Positions 1-10,124 of a stretch of DNA of 61,658 nucleotides are shown piece by piece. Source of the DNA: an uncultured Granulosicoccaceae bacterium (GTDB taxonomy: Bacteria > Pseudomonadota > Gammaproteobacteria > Granulosicoccales > Granulosicoccaceae). The first letter of the stretch is position 1. Each line of letters starts with the position of its first letter. Both the position numbers and the translations under genes were made by a program. The stretch spans positions 1 through 61,658 of the forward strand of contig CALJNA010000057.1 of assembly GCA_937981955.1 (NCBI GenBank), in the 5' to 3' direction. The notes beneath the pieces were generated by a model. That model was not told the origin of the DNA. It did no database searches and worked only from the letters and a program-made list of their open reading frames with translations.

Positions 1-700
1 GATCGTTATAAGCCGATTCATTCAATTCGCGACGCTGGTTCGTGTTTGCCAGAACGATGGCGTGCTCTTTCATCGAAAGAGGGATCTGTCGGTGTTCAAG
101 GCTTGCGCAGTTCAATAAAATGGCGTGGTTTTCCTGCGCCATGGCCACCGCAAACTGATCCATGATGCCACACTGCATACCGACAAAATCATTTTCGGCA
201 GCTTGTGCCATTTTGACCAGCTCAAGTAGCGATAGACCGCAGGAAAAAATCTCATTGATCGCAAAAGCGGTTACCACTTCAATTGATGCAGAAGAACTGA
301 GTCCGGCGCCGTTGGGCACATTCCCGGAGTAGAGACAATCGATACCGTCGATGTCAAACCCGCGTTGCCGGAATTGATCAACTACTCCAAGTGGATAATT
401 TATCCAATTGTCTCCGTAGGTTTTATTAATTTGATCTTTCGATAGTTGCGCTAGCATATCGAAGTTGGTAGAGGCTAGTCTGAACTGGTTATCCTGTGTT
501 CGGCGGATGAGCAACAGGCTGCCACTGTCTATGCCGCATGGGAACACAAAACCCCCGGTATAATCGGTATGATCTCCGATCAGATTGACTCGGCCGGGTG
601 CAAAAAATTGCTCTACGCGATTCTGGTGCGTGCCGAATTTTTCATGAAAGCGCTCAAGTAGTCTTTCGGTATTAAATCCGTTGAGTTGCTCGATGCTCAT
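1..700 (-). CDS. galK: Galactokinase, partial (3' end beyond window)
   Basis: Phosphorylates galactose to galactose-1-phosphate with ATP, the first step of the Leloir pathway, in the cytoplasm. The first 233 residues are visible and the C-terminus lies beyond the left edge. The galactokinase signature GRVNLIGDHTDYTGG is at residues 36-50, the GHMP-kinase ATP loop GLSSSAS at 133-139, and the catalytic Asp lies in GIMDQFA at about residue 181. The ATG at 698-700 overlaps the stop of the upstream alpha-galactosidase gene (ATGA), which implies translational coupling: galactose released by the galactosidase is phosphorylated at once. Identification is firm; only completeness is unknown. Confidence 0.93.
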   Translation of the reverse strand, partial: MSIEQLNGFNTERLLERFHEKFGTHQNRVEQFFAPGRVNLIGDHTDYTGGFVFPCGIDSGSLLLIRRTQDNQFRLASTNFDMLAQLSKDQINKTYGDNWINYPLGVVDQFRQRGFDIDGIDCLYSGNVPNGAGLSSSASIEVVTAFAINEIFSCGLSLLELVKMAQAAENDFVGMQCGIMDQFAVAMAQENHAILLNCASLEHRQIPLSMKEHAIVLANTNQRRELNESAYND

Positions 701-2838
701 GACAGGTTTTTCTCAACAGAGCAATGCAGTAGCAAAGCAGATTGTGGTGGCATGACCGGTAAAGACAAACCGATTGAGCTCAGCAATGCGCCACTGGTAA
801 CGATTGTTTCGGTGCACCATTCAGGCAGAATCTTGTTAAACGGAGCTAACTGCTCAAGGTTGCTACTCGCAAGCTGGACACGATAATGTAAGCTCGGATC
901 CAGTCCTCGCAAGCGTTGACAACCAGGCCGACTCTCACTGAGGCTGTCGAGCAGAACAACACTGAACAAAGCCTGTTCCTTCGATTCGGCCACAAGGCCG
1001 TTAGCCATTAAAAGCGTATTGTTGGTAGGTAATTGCCAATAGGTTGCATCGTTTAGCCAGGCTCGGTGCTTTTTATACAAATCGGTGTAGTGTTGTAGTG
1101 TTGCTATGTCTTGTTCATCGAGAACGCGTGCGTCCAGTTCAAATCCGTACTGGCCTTGCAGCGCGACGATGGCTCGAGTATGCAGATTGGTGTGCCTGCC
1201 GGTCAGGTGTGCATGCTGATGTCCAACGTGCGCACCCATTATTTCTGGCGGGAAGAATCGCAAAAAGCCTTGTTGAATGGTTGTTCTTGCCAGCGGATCA
1301 ATATTGTCCGATGCCCATACGCGTCCCGTTTGAGCTAACACACCAAAATCACAACGAGCCCCACCGGAAGCGCAGGATTCGATTTCCAGATCGGGGTGCG
1401 CATTGTTGAGTTTCTGCATAAGCGCATAGACGGCAGGAGGCTGTTTACTGGCTTTGTAATTTATGCCGTCACCGGCCAGGACCAGATCTCGATTCATGTC
1501 CCATTTGATGTAGTCAATCTGGTATTCAGTCACCAGAGCGCTTATGCAGTTAAATAAATATTCACTAACATCTTTTCGGGCAACATCCAGCACCAGTTGT
1601 CCACGACCAAGCGGTGTGTCTCGATCAGTGAAATGTAAAACCCAGTCCGGGTGATCTCTGTAAAGATTGCTATCGGGGTTAACCATTTCTGGTTCAAACC
1701 ACAAGCCGAACTGCATATTGTGGGATCGAACATGCTCGACAAGTGGTTTTAGCCGGTTCGGGAAAACCGTTTCGTCGACAGTCCAGTCGCCAAGACCAGC
1801 AGTATCATCACGGCGGTTGATGAACCAGCCATCGTCGAGGATAAATCGCTCGGCACCGATTTTTGCAGCTGCGTCTACCAGTAGCTTCAGATCGTTGTCG
1901 TTAAGATCAAAATACATCGCCTCCCAGCTATTGGCATGTACAGGTCGAGTTTTGCGTGTCCAGAGTGGTAGAACGTTTTGTCTTGCGAAACGATGAAAAC
2001 GTTGGGTGCACTGATTTAAACCGTCACCCTTAGTGAAATACACCTTTGGACAATGCAAACTTCCACCCGGTGTCACAACCTCTTCACCCGGATTTAGCAA
2101 TACACCGGTTTGCAGATACGCAACGCTATTGTTTAGCTGTTCGATGCGAAAGCTGTAATTGCCACTCCAGCCTAAATGAACGAACAGCGCATCCCCATGG
2201 TCAATCGACAGGTCATCGCTTGCGCAAATGACATTGGGCGTATGTTCGTGACCCGTTCTGCCGTGCTGGTTACTTATATCAATACGGCCCGGACCGATGG
2301 TTCGTGTATGACTTTGATTTTCCAGTCCCCAACGTCCGTGTTGAGTGATGCACTGCGTCAGGTGGTTTGGCAACGGCAGCGTTGCGCTGGCCAGCCAATC
2401 GACATAGAAGTCATCGCTACCGTTATTCAGAAGACTGGTTGCAATGCATGCAACGTCGCTTGTCGGATCCAGGCTAAGGCACACGTTCAGCTGCAAAGCG
2501 CTAATGTGGTCTTCAAGAACGATGTTTATGGTGTGGCCGGTATGTTCAATGCTTTTTAGTGCGAAGCAGACCGCCTGACTGGCTGTTTGCCGGTGTCCGA
2601 TCAGGGCAGGTGAGCCCATGAAGCCAGTTGCTGACTGAGGAAACAGGCTCAGTGGGGGTGCAGCGTCAAGCGTGCCGAAGCTATGCGCGGTGTCATCATG
2701 ATGAGCAAGCATATGATCATCGATGTTTGTATCGAGAAGCTCACCAAACCAGGCGATAGCCGGCCATTCCTTATGATTGGCGACCAACAAACTCGATGAA
2801 GTACCATCGAGACGAAAAAAGGCAGGATTTCTGGACAT
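697..2838 (-). CDS. Alpha-galactosidase, GH36 family
   Basis: Hydrolyses terminal alpha-galactosides such as melibiose and raffinose-type sugars. The protein has 713 residues, normal for GH36. An N-terminal beta-sandwich is followed by a TIM barrel containing ILDDGWF (about 332-338), the nucleophile Asp447 in KWDMNR, and the acid/base Asp511 in WASDNID, preceded by the ESCASGG motif. No signal peptide is visible, so a cytoplasmic enzyme acting on imported oligosaccharide is likely. It is the first gene of a minus-strand unit with galK and is divergent from the iclR-type regulator; the 93-bp gap holds a palindromic operator. It could be called AgaA, MelA or RafA type, but I cannot assign a subfamily. 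Confidence 0.93.
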   Translation of the reverse strand: MSRNPAFFRLDGTSSSLLVANHKEWPAIAWFGELLDTNIDDHMLAHHDDTAHSFGTLDAAPPLSLFPQSATGFMGSPALIGHRQTASQAVCFALKSIEHTGHTINIVLEDHISALQLNVCLSLDPTSDVACIATSLLNNGSDDFYVDWLASATLPLPNHLTQCITQHGRWGLENQSHTRTIGPGRIDISNQHGRTGHEHTPNVICASDDLSIDHGDALFVHLGWSGNYSFRIEQLNNSVAYLQTGVLLNPGEEVVTPGGSLHCPKVYFTKGDGLNQCTQRFHRFARQNVLPLWTRKTRPVHANSWEAMYFDLNDNDLKLLVDAAAKIGAERFILDDGWFINRRDDTAGLGDWTVDETVFPNRLKPLVEHVRSHNMQFGLWFEPEMVNPDSNLYRDHPDWVLHFTDRDTPLGRGQLVLDVARKDVSEYLFNCISALVTEYQIDYIKWDMNRDLVLAGDGINYKASKQPPAVYALMQKLNNAHPDLEIESCASGGARCDFGVLAQTGRVWASDNIDPLARTTIQQGFLRFFPPEIMGAHVGHQHAHLTGRHTNLHTRAIVALQGQYGFELDARVLDEQDIATLQHYTDLYKKHRAWLNDATYWQLPTNNTLLMANGLVAESKEQALFSVVLLDSLSESRPGCQRLRGLDPSLHYRVQLASSNLEQLAPFNKILPEWCTETIVTSGALLSSIGLSLPVMPPQSALLLHCSVEKNLS

Positions 2839-2869
2839 TCGCTATGTTGGTAGCCCTAAAACTTTGTCA

Positions 2870-2881
2870 GTGCATTTGCAC
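2870..2881. promoter_or_regulatory. Short inverted repeat in galactosidase/iclR intergenic region
   Basis: GTGCA-TT-TGCAC, 5-bp perfect arms, sits between the divergent galactosidase and IclR genes, 15 bp from the stronger palindrome at 2896-2910. It could be a second half of a regulator site or chance. Confidence 0.3.
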
Positions 2882-2895
2882 TTCAGAACAAACAA

Positions 2896-2910
2896 TGGAA
2901 CAATGTTCCA
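2896..2910. promoter_or_regulatory. Putative IclR-type operator
   Basis: TGGAAC-AAT-GTTCCA is a perfect 6-bp inverted repeat with a 3-bp spacer. It lies 21 bp upstream of the IclR ORF start and 57 bp upstream of the divergent alpha-galactosidase. IclR-family regulators commonly bind TGGAA/TTCCA-type palindromes, so autoregulation and control of the galactoside genes from this site is a reasonable inference. Confidence 0.6.
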
Positions 2911-2931
2911 AAATTATAAAAGCAGCGCGCA

Positions 2932-3780
2932 ATGGGTGTCAATTCAAAAAAACACGATAAATCGGAATCGGACCGCAAAGCGATGAACGTTCCGGCGACA
3001 AAAAGAGCCGCCAGCGGCGTTGTTAGAGCAATTCGTCTGCTCGATTTGCTGGTTGCGGAAGGTCCTTTGCGATTTTCAGAGTTGGAAGAACGTTCCGGTC
3101 TGCCCAAAGCGACTCTACACCGTTTCGTCAATGAGCTTATTGAAGAGCGATTCGTTCTGTTTGATGATCGTGCGATGACATACAACGCCGGCTACCGGAT
3201 TCTTGAAATGGCCAACCGGGTCTGGACGCGTTCCGATATAAGGATGCTGGCTCGCGATCAGTTGCTTGCATTGAATGCGCTTAGTGGGGAGACAGTCCAG
3301 ATTGCCGTTCATGCTGATACCCATGCAGTTGTAATCGATCATGTGGAAAGTACCCAAAGTGTGCGCTTATCGATCAGCGTAGGAAACAAGTCACCGGTGT
3401 ACTGTTCCGGTACTGGAAAAGTGCTTTTGGCATGGTGTGAGACTGATCGTCAGGAAAGTATTATCTCGAGAATATCGTTTGCTCGGTATACACCTAATAC
3501 GGTGACCAGCTTGCCTGAGTTACGCAGAGATCTGGAACAAATCAGTGAACGCGGGTACGCTCTCGATCTGGAAGAGCATTTTCTGGGAACTAATTGCATC
3601 GCAGCGCCAATCGTTGATCATGCCGGACAGGCCATAGCAGGTATCAGTATTACCGCACCAACGTTCAGAGTCAGTGTTGACGAGCTGGTGCAATGGAAAG
3701 AGCCGCTTATTGCAGCAGCGGCCGAAGTTTCTCGTCGTTTGGCACCACGCACTGGCGATTTTGATAGTTCATCGCACTAA
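2932..3780 (+). CDS. IclR family transcriptional regulator
   Basis: A 282-residue DNA-binding regulator. The N-terminal winged helix-turn-helix spans about residues 28-90 (RAIRLLDLL...LPKATLHRFVNEL). The C-terminal IclR effector-binding domain spans about 95-270 and includes the typical YCSGTGKVLLAW segment. It is divergent from alpha-galactosidase/galK and upstream of a sugar ABC ATPase, so it probably controls galactoside uptake and breakdown. The ATG at 2932 has no clear ribosome-binding site; the in-frame ATG at 2983 is an alternative that leaves the HTH intact. The ligand is unknown. Confidence 0.9.
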   Translation: MGVNSKKHDKSESDRKAMNVPATKRAASGVVRAIRLLDLLVAEGPLRFSELEERSGLPKATLHRFVNELIEERFVLFDDRAMTYNAGYRILEMANRVWTRSDIRMLARDQLLALNALSGETVQIAVHADTHAVVIDHVESTQSVRLSISVGNKSPVYCSGTGKVLLAWCETDRQESIISRISFARYTPNTVTSLPELRRDLEQISERGYALDLEEHFLGTNCIAAPIVDHAGQAIAGISITAPTFRVSVDELVQWKEPLIAAAAEVSRRLAPRTGDFDSSSH

Positions 3781-3818
3781 ATATTCATCGCACTCGCAAC
3801 AAATCAGGGGCAGACATC

Positions 3819-4931
3819 ATGGCAAACGTTGAATTCAAGGGAGCAGTAAAAAGCTTTGGTGATTTAACTGTTATACACGGTATCGATCTGAAGCTTGATA
3901 GTGGTGAGTTTATTGTTTTTGTCGGGCCTTCCGGGTGTGGAAAATCAACCTTGCTGCGAATGATCGCCGGACTTGAGGAGTTAAGTGAAGGTGAAATACA
4001 TATCGGTGATCGCGATGTAACCGATGTTGCAGCAGTCGATCGAGGCATTGCCATGGTGTTTCAATCGTATGCGTTGTATCCACACATGAACGTGGCCGAG
4101 AACATGGGCTTTGGATTGCGCATGAACGGCGTTGACAAAAATATTATTGATGAAAAAGTGCTTGCCGCAGCGAAGACACTGCAGCTTGAGCAATTGCTCG
4201 ATCGAAAACCCAAGAATATGTCTGGTGGGCAGAGACAAAGGGTAGCAATAGGGCGCGCCATTGTGCGTGATCCCGATGTATTTCTGTTTGATGAGCCTCT
4301 GTCAAATCTGGATGCTGAGCTGCGGGTGGAAATGCGATTGCAGATTGCACGTTTGCACAAGCAACTTGGTGCAACCATGATTTACGTAACGCACGATCAG
4401 GTTGAAGCCATGACTATGGCAGACAAAATTGTTGTTTTGCGCGGTGGGGTGGTTGAGCAGGTAGGCTCACCGCTGGAGTTGTATCACCATCCGCAAAATC
4501 TGTTCGTTGCTGGGTTTATTGGTTCACCACGGATGAATTTTATGCAGGGCAAATTGGTTGAAGGCACTGCCAGTCAGGCGCGAGTTGAACTCGACGGTGG
4601 CACCACCATATCGGTTCCGGTCGATGCGTCGAACGGGCAAGCTGGTGCGGCGGTCACGGTTGGCGTACGTCCTGAAGATCTGGGCAAAGCCACCGGTGAT
4701 TTTGTTCTGCCAATGAATGTCGATGTTGCGGAGCGGCTCGGGGGCAGCACTTATTTGTACGGCCGATGCGGTGGTATGGACAATTTCGTGGTACAGCGTT
4801 CAGGTCTGGATATCAGCGACAGTGGAGATGCTGTTGAAATTCAAGTTGTACAGGATGACTGCCATGTATTCAGTGAAGACGGTCAGGCATTTCCGCGCTT
4901 AACCAATGCAGGTAAACAGTCTGTTGCGTAA
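3819..4931 (+). CDS. Sugar ABC transporter ATP-binding protein (UgpC/MsmK/MalK type)
   Basis: A 370-residue ATPase subunit that energises a carbohydrate ABC importer. Walker A GPSGCGKST is at residues 36-44, followed by the Q-loop MVFQSYALYPH, signature MSGGQRQR, Walker B FLFDEP, D-loop SNLD and the switch His in VTHDQ. The C-terminal third is the TOBE/regulatory domain typical of MalK-like subunits. It follows the IclR gene by 38 bp on the same strand. No permease or binding-protein genes are adjacent; they may lie beyond the left edge, or this may be a shared ATPase like MsmK. The exact substrate is inferred from context only. Confidence 0.92.
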   Translation: MANVEFKGAVKSFGDLTVIHGIDLKLDSGEFIVFVGPSGCGKSTLLRMIAGLEELSEGEIHIGDRDVTDVAAVDRGIAMVFQSYALYPHMNVAENMGFGLRMNGVDKNIIDEKVLAAAKTLQLEQLLDRKPKNMSGGQRQRVAIGRAIVRDPDVFLFDEPLSNLDAELRVEMRLQIARLHKQLGATMIYVTHDQVEAMTMADKIVVLRGGVVEQVGSPLELYHHPQNLFVAGFIGSPRMNFMQGKLVEGTASQARVELDGGTTISVPVDASNGQAGAAVTVGVRPEDLGKATGDFVLPMNVDVAERLGGSTYLYGRCGGMDNFVVQRSGLDISDSGDAVEIQVVQDDCHVFSEDGQAFPRLTNAGKQSVA

Positions 4932-4934
4932 CGC

Positions 4935-5621
4935 CTAAATTAGCGTAATCAAGGTTTTGTCATGATGCAGTTGTAAATGTGGAATGCTGTTGTAATCAAC
5001 TACGCAGGCATTGTTGGGCGACACACTGGCTTTATCAATATGCAAACGCGTTACTGATGCGTTGCGCGTTTGCCAGATTGCGTGCATCGTGGATTCGAAT
5101 CCAAGCCCCATCACTTTTTGTAAAATGGTGGCAATGACGCCACCGGATGTAAAGAACACCAGAGTTTTGTCATCACTTGACGCTACAGCATTTCTGACTC
5201 CCTGCCATCCGCGTTCAGAAAACGATTCCCAGCTGGTTGCACCCGCGTCAATATCTGACTGAGTCAGTGTTGCATCCCTCCAGCGCTGCATGATTTCAAG
5301 ATACTGATCGAAGCGCAGATTCATGCCGCTATCGCTGGTTAAACCACCGCCGAAAAGCTCATCGACAATGTGGTGGTCATACTCATTCAGTGCGTCCAGC
5401 GTTTTAACTTCAGGCTGATCCGCCAGGCTATCCAAAGCAAGGTTTGCTGTGTGCTGCTGGCGTTCAAGTGAGCCGCTGAAAGCTACCGGGACACTAAATT
5501 CTCCCTGTTTCCAATACTGACCGAGTAATTCCGCCTGCTTGATACCCAGTGCCGAGAGGCGGTCATAGTTATCGGTGCCAGCCGAAGCCTGACCATGCCG
5601 AACAAGGTAGATATTTGTCAT
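4935..5621 (-). CDS. Histidine phosphatase family protein (phosphoglycerate mutase-like)
   Basis: A 228-residue enzyme of the RHG phosphatase superfamily. The catalytic motif LVRHGQ lies at residues 6-11, and the later acidic segment and C-terminal FFTSGGVI stretch (in place of the usual V-x-H-G-G) match the fold loosely. The longer reading frame begins at a GTG at 5672, but the ATG at 5621 puts the RHG motif next to the N-terminus as in the family, so I chose it. It is convergent with the ABC ATPase, with only 3 bp between the stops. The missing second His makes the activity uncertain. The substrate is unknown. Confidence 0.8.
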   Translation of the reverse strand: MTNIYLVRHGQASAGTDNYDRLSALGIKQAELLGQYWKQGEFSVPVAFSGSLERQQHTANLALDSLADQPEVKTLDALNEYDHHIVDELFGGGLTSDSGMNLRFDQYLEIMQRWRDATLTQSDIDAGATSWESFSERGWQGVRNAVASSDDKTLVFFTSGGVIATILQKVMGLGFESTMHAIWQTRNASVTRLHIDKASVSPNNACVVDYNSIPHLQLHHDKTLITLI

Positions 5622-5882
5622 TGAATCCGTCACGAGGAGTTGGAACAGGCGATAGTTTAACCGTTGAATCACGGATTTCGATACCCTTCGCGGCGAAAGC
5701 TGTGCCGGATACCTGTTTGTGCACCGGGTCTCGTTTATAAAGTTGTGGTGCGAAGCGACTCACAGCAACAACATTTGCGCTGTGAAGTGCGCTCTAGCTT
5801 TTTTGATCAGAATGAAAGTTCAGCCAATGGCTGACCGTTAACCGCTTCAGAACGTGCCCGAAGAGGCGTGATAGAAAAAACC

Positions 5883-6332
5883 ATGGCAGCAAACATTCAA
5901 CAATCCGACTTTCACGCGTGCAAATCAGCATACCCGAGCGTGTCAGCAAATCAGATGAAGCGTATCCTGCTGGTTGATAATCAGGCGCACGTGTTGCGTG
6001 TGATGAAGCTTAGTTTGGATCGTAACGGCTATGAAGTTGATACAGCCCTCAGTGCAGACGTAGCGCTGGGTATGTTGCGTAAACAAAAGTACGATGTATT
6101 GATCACTGATAACTCACTGTCGAAAATGGACGGTCAGCAGTTGATTGACACCATTGCAGATCAGTTTCAGAGTCGTGCGCCAATTATGTTTCTGGTTAGC
6201 GAGAGTAACATTGAGCTGCTGGAGCAGTGGTGTTCGACAATCGATCGAACCGAGTGCATGGAAAAGCCGATTAGCCTTCGTTACCTTGTGGGGCGACTTA
6301 ATGAGCTGTTCGGCAAGTACGAGTCTGATTAA
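5883..6332 (+). CDS. Single-domain response regulator (receiver protein)
   Basis: About 149 residues and essentially one CheY-like receiver domain: acidic pocket LLVDNQ, phosphoacceptor Asp76 in LITDNS, conserved Ser in FLVSES and Lys in MEKPI. There is no output domain, so it acts through protein-protein contact or as a phosphorelay intermediate. A GTG at 5868 and an ATG at 5955 are alternative starts; the domain begins just after the latter. No sensor kinase is adjacent. Its stop overlaps the convergent membrane-protein gene by 4 bp. Confidence 0.82.
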   Translation: MAANIQQSDFHACKSAYPSVSANQMKRILLVDNQAHVLRVMKLSLDRNGYEVDTALSADVALGMLRKQKYDVLITDNSLSKMDGQQLIDTIADQFQSRAPIMFLVSESNIELLEQWCSTIDRTECMEKPISLRYLVGRLNELFGKYESD

Positions 6333-6616
6333 TCTTCCTCCTGATTGTTCAACCAGATATAGCTAGTAACAATATGGGCTATCAGGCTCACGATAAGCGC
6401 CATTAACAATGCAGCCATTAGCGAATCAAACAACTGATCGCTGGAAATTATTGTTGCATCCAATGCGTCTCTGACAACCAGTCCGGCAAACGCACCGATG
6501 CCACCTATTATTGCGGCGACAGGTGGTGCCAGCCAGCTTTTGCTAAACATTTTATGCACCAGTAATCCGATGCCTGCTCCGAAGAGTGCGATGATGAGTG
6601 GTGCTATGATGCGCAT
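6329..6616 (-). CDS. Small hydrophobic membrane protein
   Basis: About 95 residues with three likely transmembrane stretches (IIAPLIIALFGAGIGLLV, PPVAAIIGGIGAFAGLVV and MAALLMALIVSLIAHIV) and a polar acidic end. I do not recognise a family. The reading frame extends upstream to 6673, but the ATG at 6616 starts right before the first membrane segment and is the natural choice. It is divergent from the DMT transporter and convergent with the receiver gene. Confidence 0.6.
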   Translation of the reverse strand: MRIIAPLIIALFGAGIGLLVHKMFSKSWLAPPVAAIIGGIGAFAGLVVRDALDATIISSDQLFDSLMAALLMALIVSLIAHIVTSYIWLNNQEED

Positions 6617-6699
6617 GTAAAAGCCCTTGTTCGCTCGCGCTGCCACACGATACGGCAGTGCTCTCAACCGCACTATATAACGAATACATCAATCTGCAA

Positions 6700-7698
6700 A
6701 TGAGTACCCAGTCTTCTTCGACCGACATTTTTCGCGGTATTGGGCTCGCACTGGCTGGATTCGCGATATTCAGCCTGCACGATGCCTTGATTAAAAGCAT
6801 AACGGGTGTGCCGGTATTTCAAATCGTATTCTTCGTTGTGCTTTTCAGCTTTGTTCCGTTCGTGGGCATGTTGGCGCTTAACACCCGTGAGATATCGTTA
6901 AGGCCAGCCTTGCCCGGATTGGTCGCCCTGCGTTGTGCTTTCATGGTCGGCTCATTGTTGAGTGTGTTTTATGCCTTCAGTACGCTGCCACTGTCGCAAG
7001 TGTACTCGCTGCTGTTCTCAGCTCCGGTACTCATCACCTTGCTATCAATTCCGGTTCTGGGTGAACGTGTAAAGCTGATTCGGTGGATTGCCATTTTGCT
7101 TGGTCTGTTTGGCATATTGGTCGTGCTGCGCCCACTGAACGTTGATCTCTCATATGGGCACCTGGCCGCTCTCGCTGCCGCTGCGTGTATTGCCTGTTCG
7201 GCTGTCGTCACACGAAAAATTGGCTCAAGAGAGCATAGTGTGACGCTCATGTTGTATCCCATGCTGGCCAATGTCGTGGTCAGTGGGTGTCTGTTGATAT
7301 TTGTGTATCAACCCATGCCCGGGATTGCTCTGTTGAAAATGTGCGGTATCGGCCTGCTCAGTGTGCTTGGACAAATTCTGATGATTCACGCGTTTCGCAG
7401 TTGTGAAGCGCAGTTCATCGCACCAATGCAATACAGTCAAATGCTTTGGGCCATAGGCTACGGTGCATTGGTGTTTAATGAGCCGATTGACCAGAATGTT
7501 GTGCTTGGCTGTCTTGTGATCGTCATCTCCGGTCTGTTATTCATCTGGCGCGAACTTGTCGCCTCGGTTACACAACCGGTGCTTCGCACGCGGAACTTGC
7601 GGGTATTTGGCGGGCCACCGGCCATGTCGGTTGAATCAGATAAACTTGAGAACGGCGAAGCACAGCAGCAATTCGGACCAAAGCCGGGTAATCAATGA
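6700..7698 (+). CDS. EamA/DMT superfamily transporter
   Basis: About 332 residues with ten predicted membrane helices arranged as two EamA repeats, typical of drug/metabolite exporters. The first repeat starts at GIGLALAGFAIFSLHDALIK and the second at the 'YGHLAALAAAACIACSAVV' helix. The ATG at 6700 is preferred over the extended frame at 6658 because it starts just before the first helix. The C-terminal tail is about 50 polar residues. Its end overlaps the DUF3820 gene by ATGA. The substrate is unknown. Confidence 0.85.
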   Translation: MSTQSSSTDIFRGIGLALAGFAIFSLHDALIKSITGVPVFQIVFFVVLFSFVPFVGMLALNTREISLRPALPGLVALRCAFMVGSLLSVFYAFSTLPLSQVYSLLFSAPVLITLLSIPVLGERVKLIRWIAILLGLFGILVVLRPLNVDLSYGHLAALAAAACIACSAVVTRKIGSREHSVTLMLYPMLANVVVSGCLLIFVYQPMPGIALLKMCGIGLLSVLGQILMIHAFRSCEAQFIAPMQYSQMLWAIGYGALVFNEPIDQNVVLGCLVIVISGLLFIWRELVASVTQPVLRTRNLRVFGGPPAMSVESDKLENGEAQQQFGPKPGNQ

Positions 7699-8006
7699 GT
7701 ATCGACTTGGATTTTCTTTCCGACGAGGTCGTCAAGGCCGCAGGATTACGTATGCCATTTGGTAAGTTTGAAGGTACCAGGCTTATCGACTTGCCAGAGC
7801 CCTATGTGGTCTGGTTCAAACAACAGGGTTTCCCAAAGGGTCGGTTGGGCCAGCAAATGGCGCTAATCTACGAAATCAAGGCAAACGGGTTGGAAAAATT
7901 GATCCGGCCACTTTTGGAAACGCTACCTGAATCCGAAGAAAAAACTGACGAAACCCCGGATGAAACCCCGGACAAGCAAGACCCTTGTGATGATCAAGAC
8001 CCTTGA
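7695..8006 (+). CDS. DUF3820 family protein
   Basis: A 103-residue cytosolic protein with the family's conserved core: MPFGKFEGTRLIDLPEPYVVWF, then FPKGRLG and ALIYEIKANGLE. The family is small and widespread in Gammaproteobacteria, and is sometimes labelled a quorum-sensing-regulated factor; the biochemical role is unknown. It is coupled to the DMT transporter by a 4-bp ATGA overlap. The C-terminal 25 residues are acidic and repeat TPDETPD. The -35 element of the leuA leader promoter overlaps its stop codon. Confidence 0.85.
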   Translation: MSIDLDFLSDEVVKAAGLRMPFGKFEGTRLIDLPEPYVVWFKQQGFPKGRLGQQMALIYEIKANGLEKLIRPLLETLPESEEKTDETPDETPDKQDPCDDQDP

Positions 8007-8031
8007 CCAGACGGCACTGGGTGGTTAATCT
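8003..8031 (+). promoter_or_regulatory. Predicted promoter of the leuA leader
   Basis: TTGACC (8003-8008) and TAATCT (8026-8031) are separated by 17 bp, a sigma70-like arrangement with a good -35 and a moderate -10. The expected transcription start falls at about 8038-8039, the A of the leader-peptide ATG. The -35 box overlaps the end of the DUF3820 gene. Confidence 0.5.
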
Positions 8032-8038
8032 TCTACCT

Positions 8039-8110
8039 ATGATTATTCGCGCACGACGACTACTGCTTATGCGCCCGGCCCCTATCGGGGAGCCGGGAGT
8101 TCGACGCTAG
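8039..8110 (+). CDS. leuA leader peptide (attenuation)
   Basis: A 23-codon ORF beginning MIIRARRLLLMRPAP and ending GEPGVRR. It contains three consecutive leucine codons (CTA CTG CTT at 8060-8068) and lies about 300 bp upstream of leuA. Proteobacterial leu operons are often controlled by ribosome stalling on Leu codons in such leaders. There is no ribosome-binding site, and the predicted transcription start coincides with its ATG, so it would be translated as a leaderless RNA. The ORF runs through a strong GC hairpin at 8074-8097, as expected for an attenuator. It is too short for ordinary gene calling. Confidence 0.75.
   Translation: MIIRARRLLLMRPAPIGEPGVRR
8074..8097 (+). promoter_or_regulatory. 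Attenuator hairpin in leuA leader
   Basis: CCCGGC (8074-8079) pairs with GCCGGG (8092-8097), with a further C3/G3 inner stem, giving a very stable hairpin just after the Leu codons. A second possible stem, GCCCG (8115-8119) with CGGGC (8130-8134), could compete for pairing with the upstream G/C stretches. No clear U-tract follows, so a classic intrinsic terminator is not evident. Confidence 0.5.
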
Positions 8111-10112
<2,002 letters not shown>

Positions 10113-10124
10113 TAACGAATTGGT

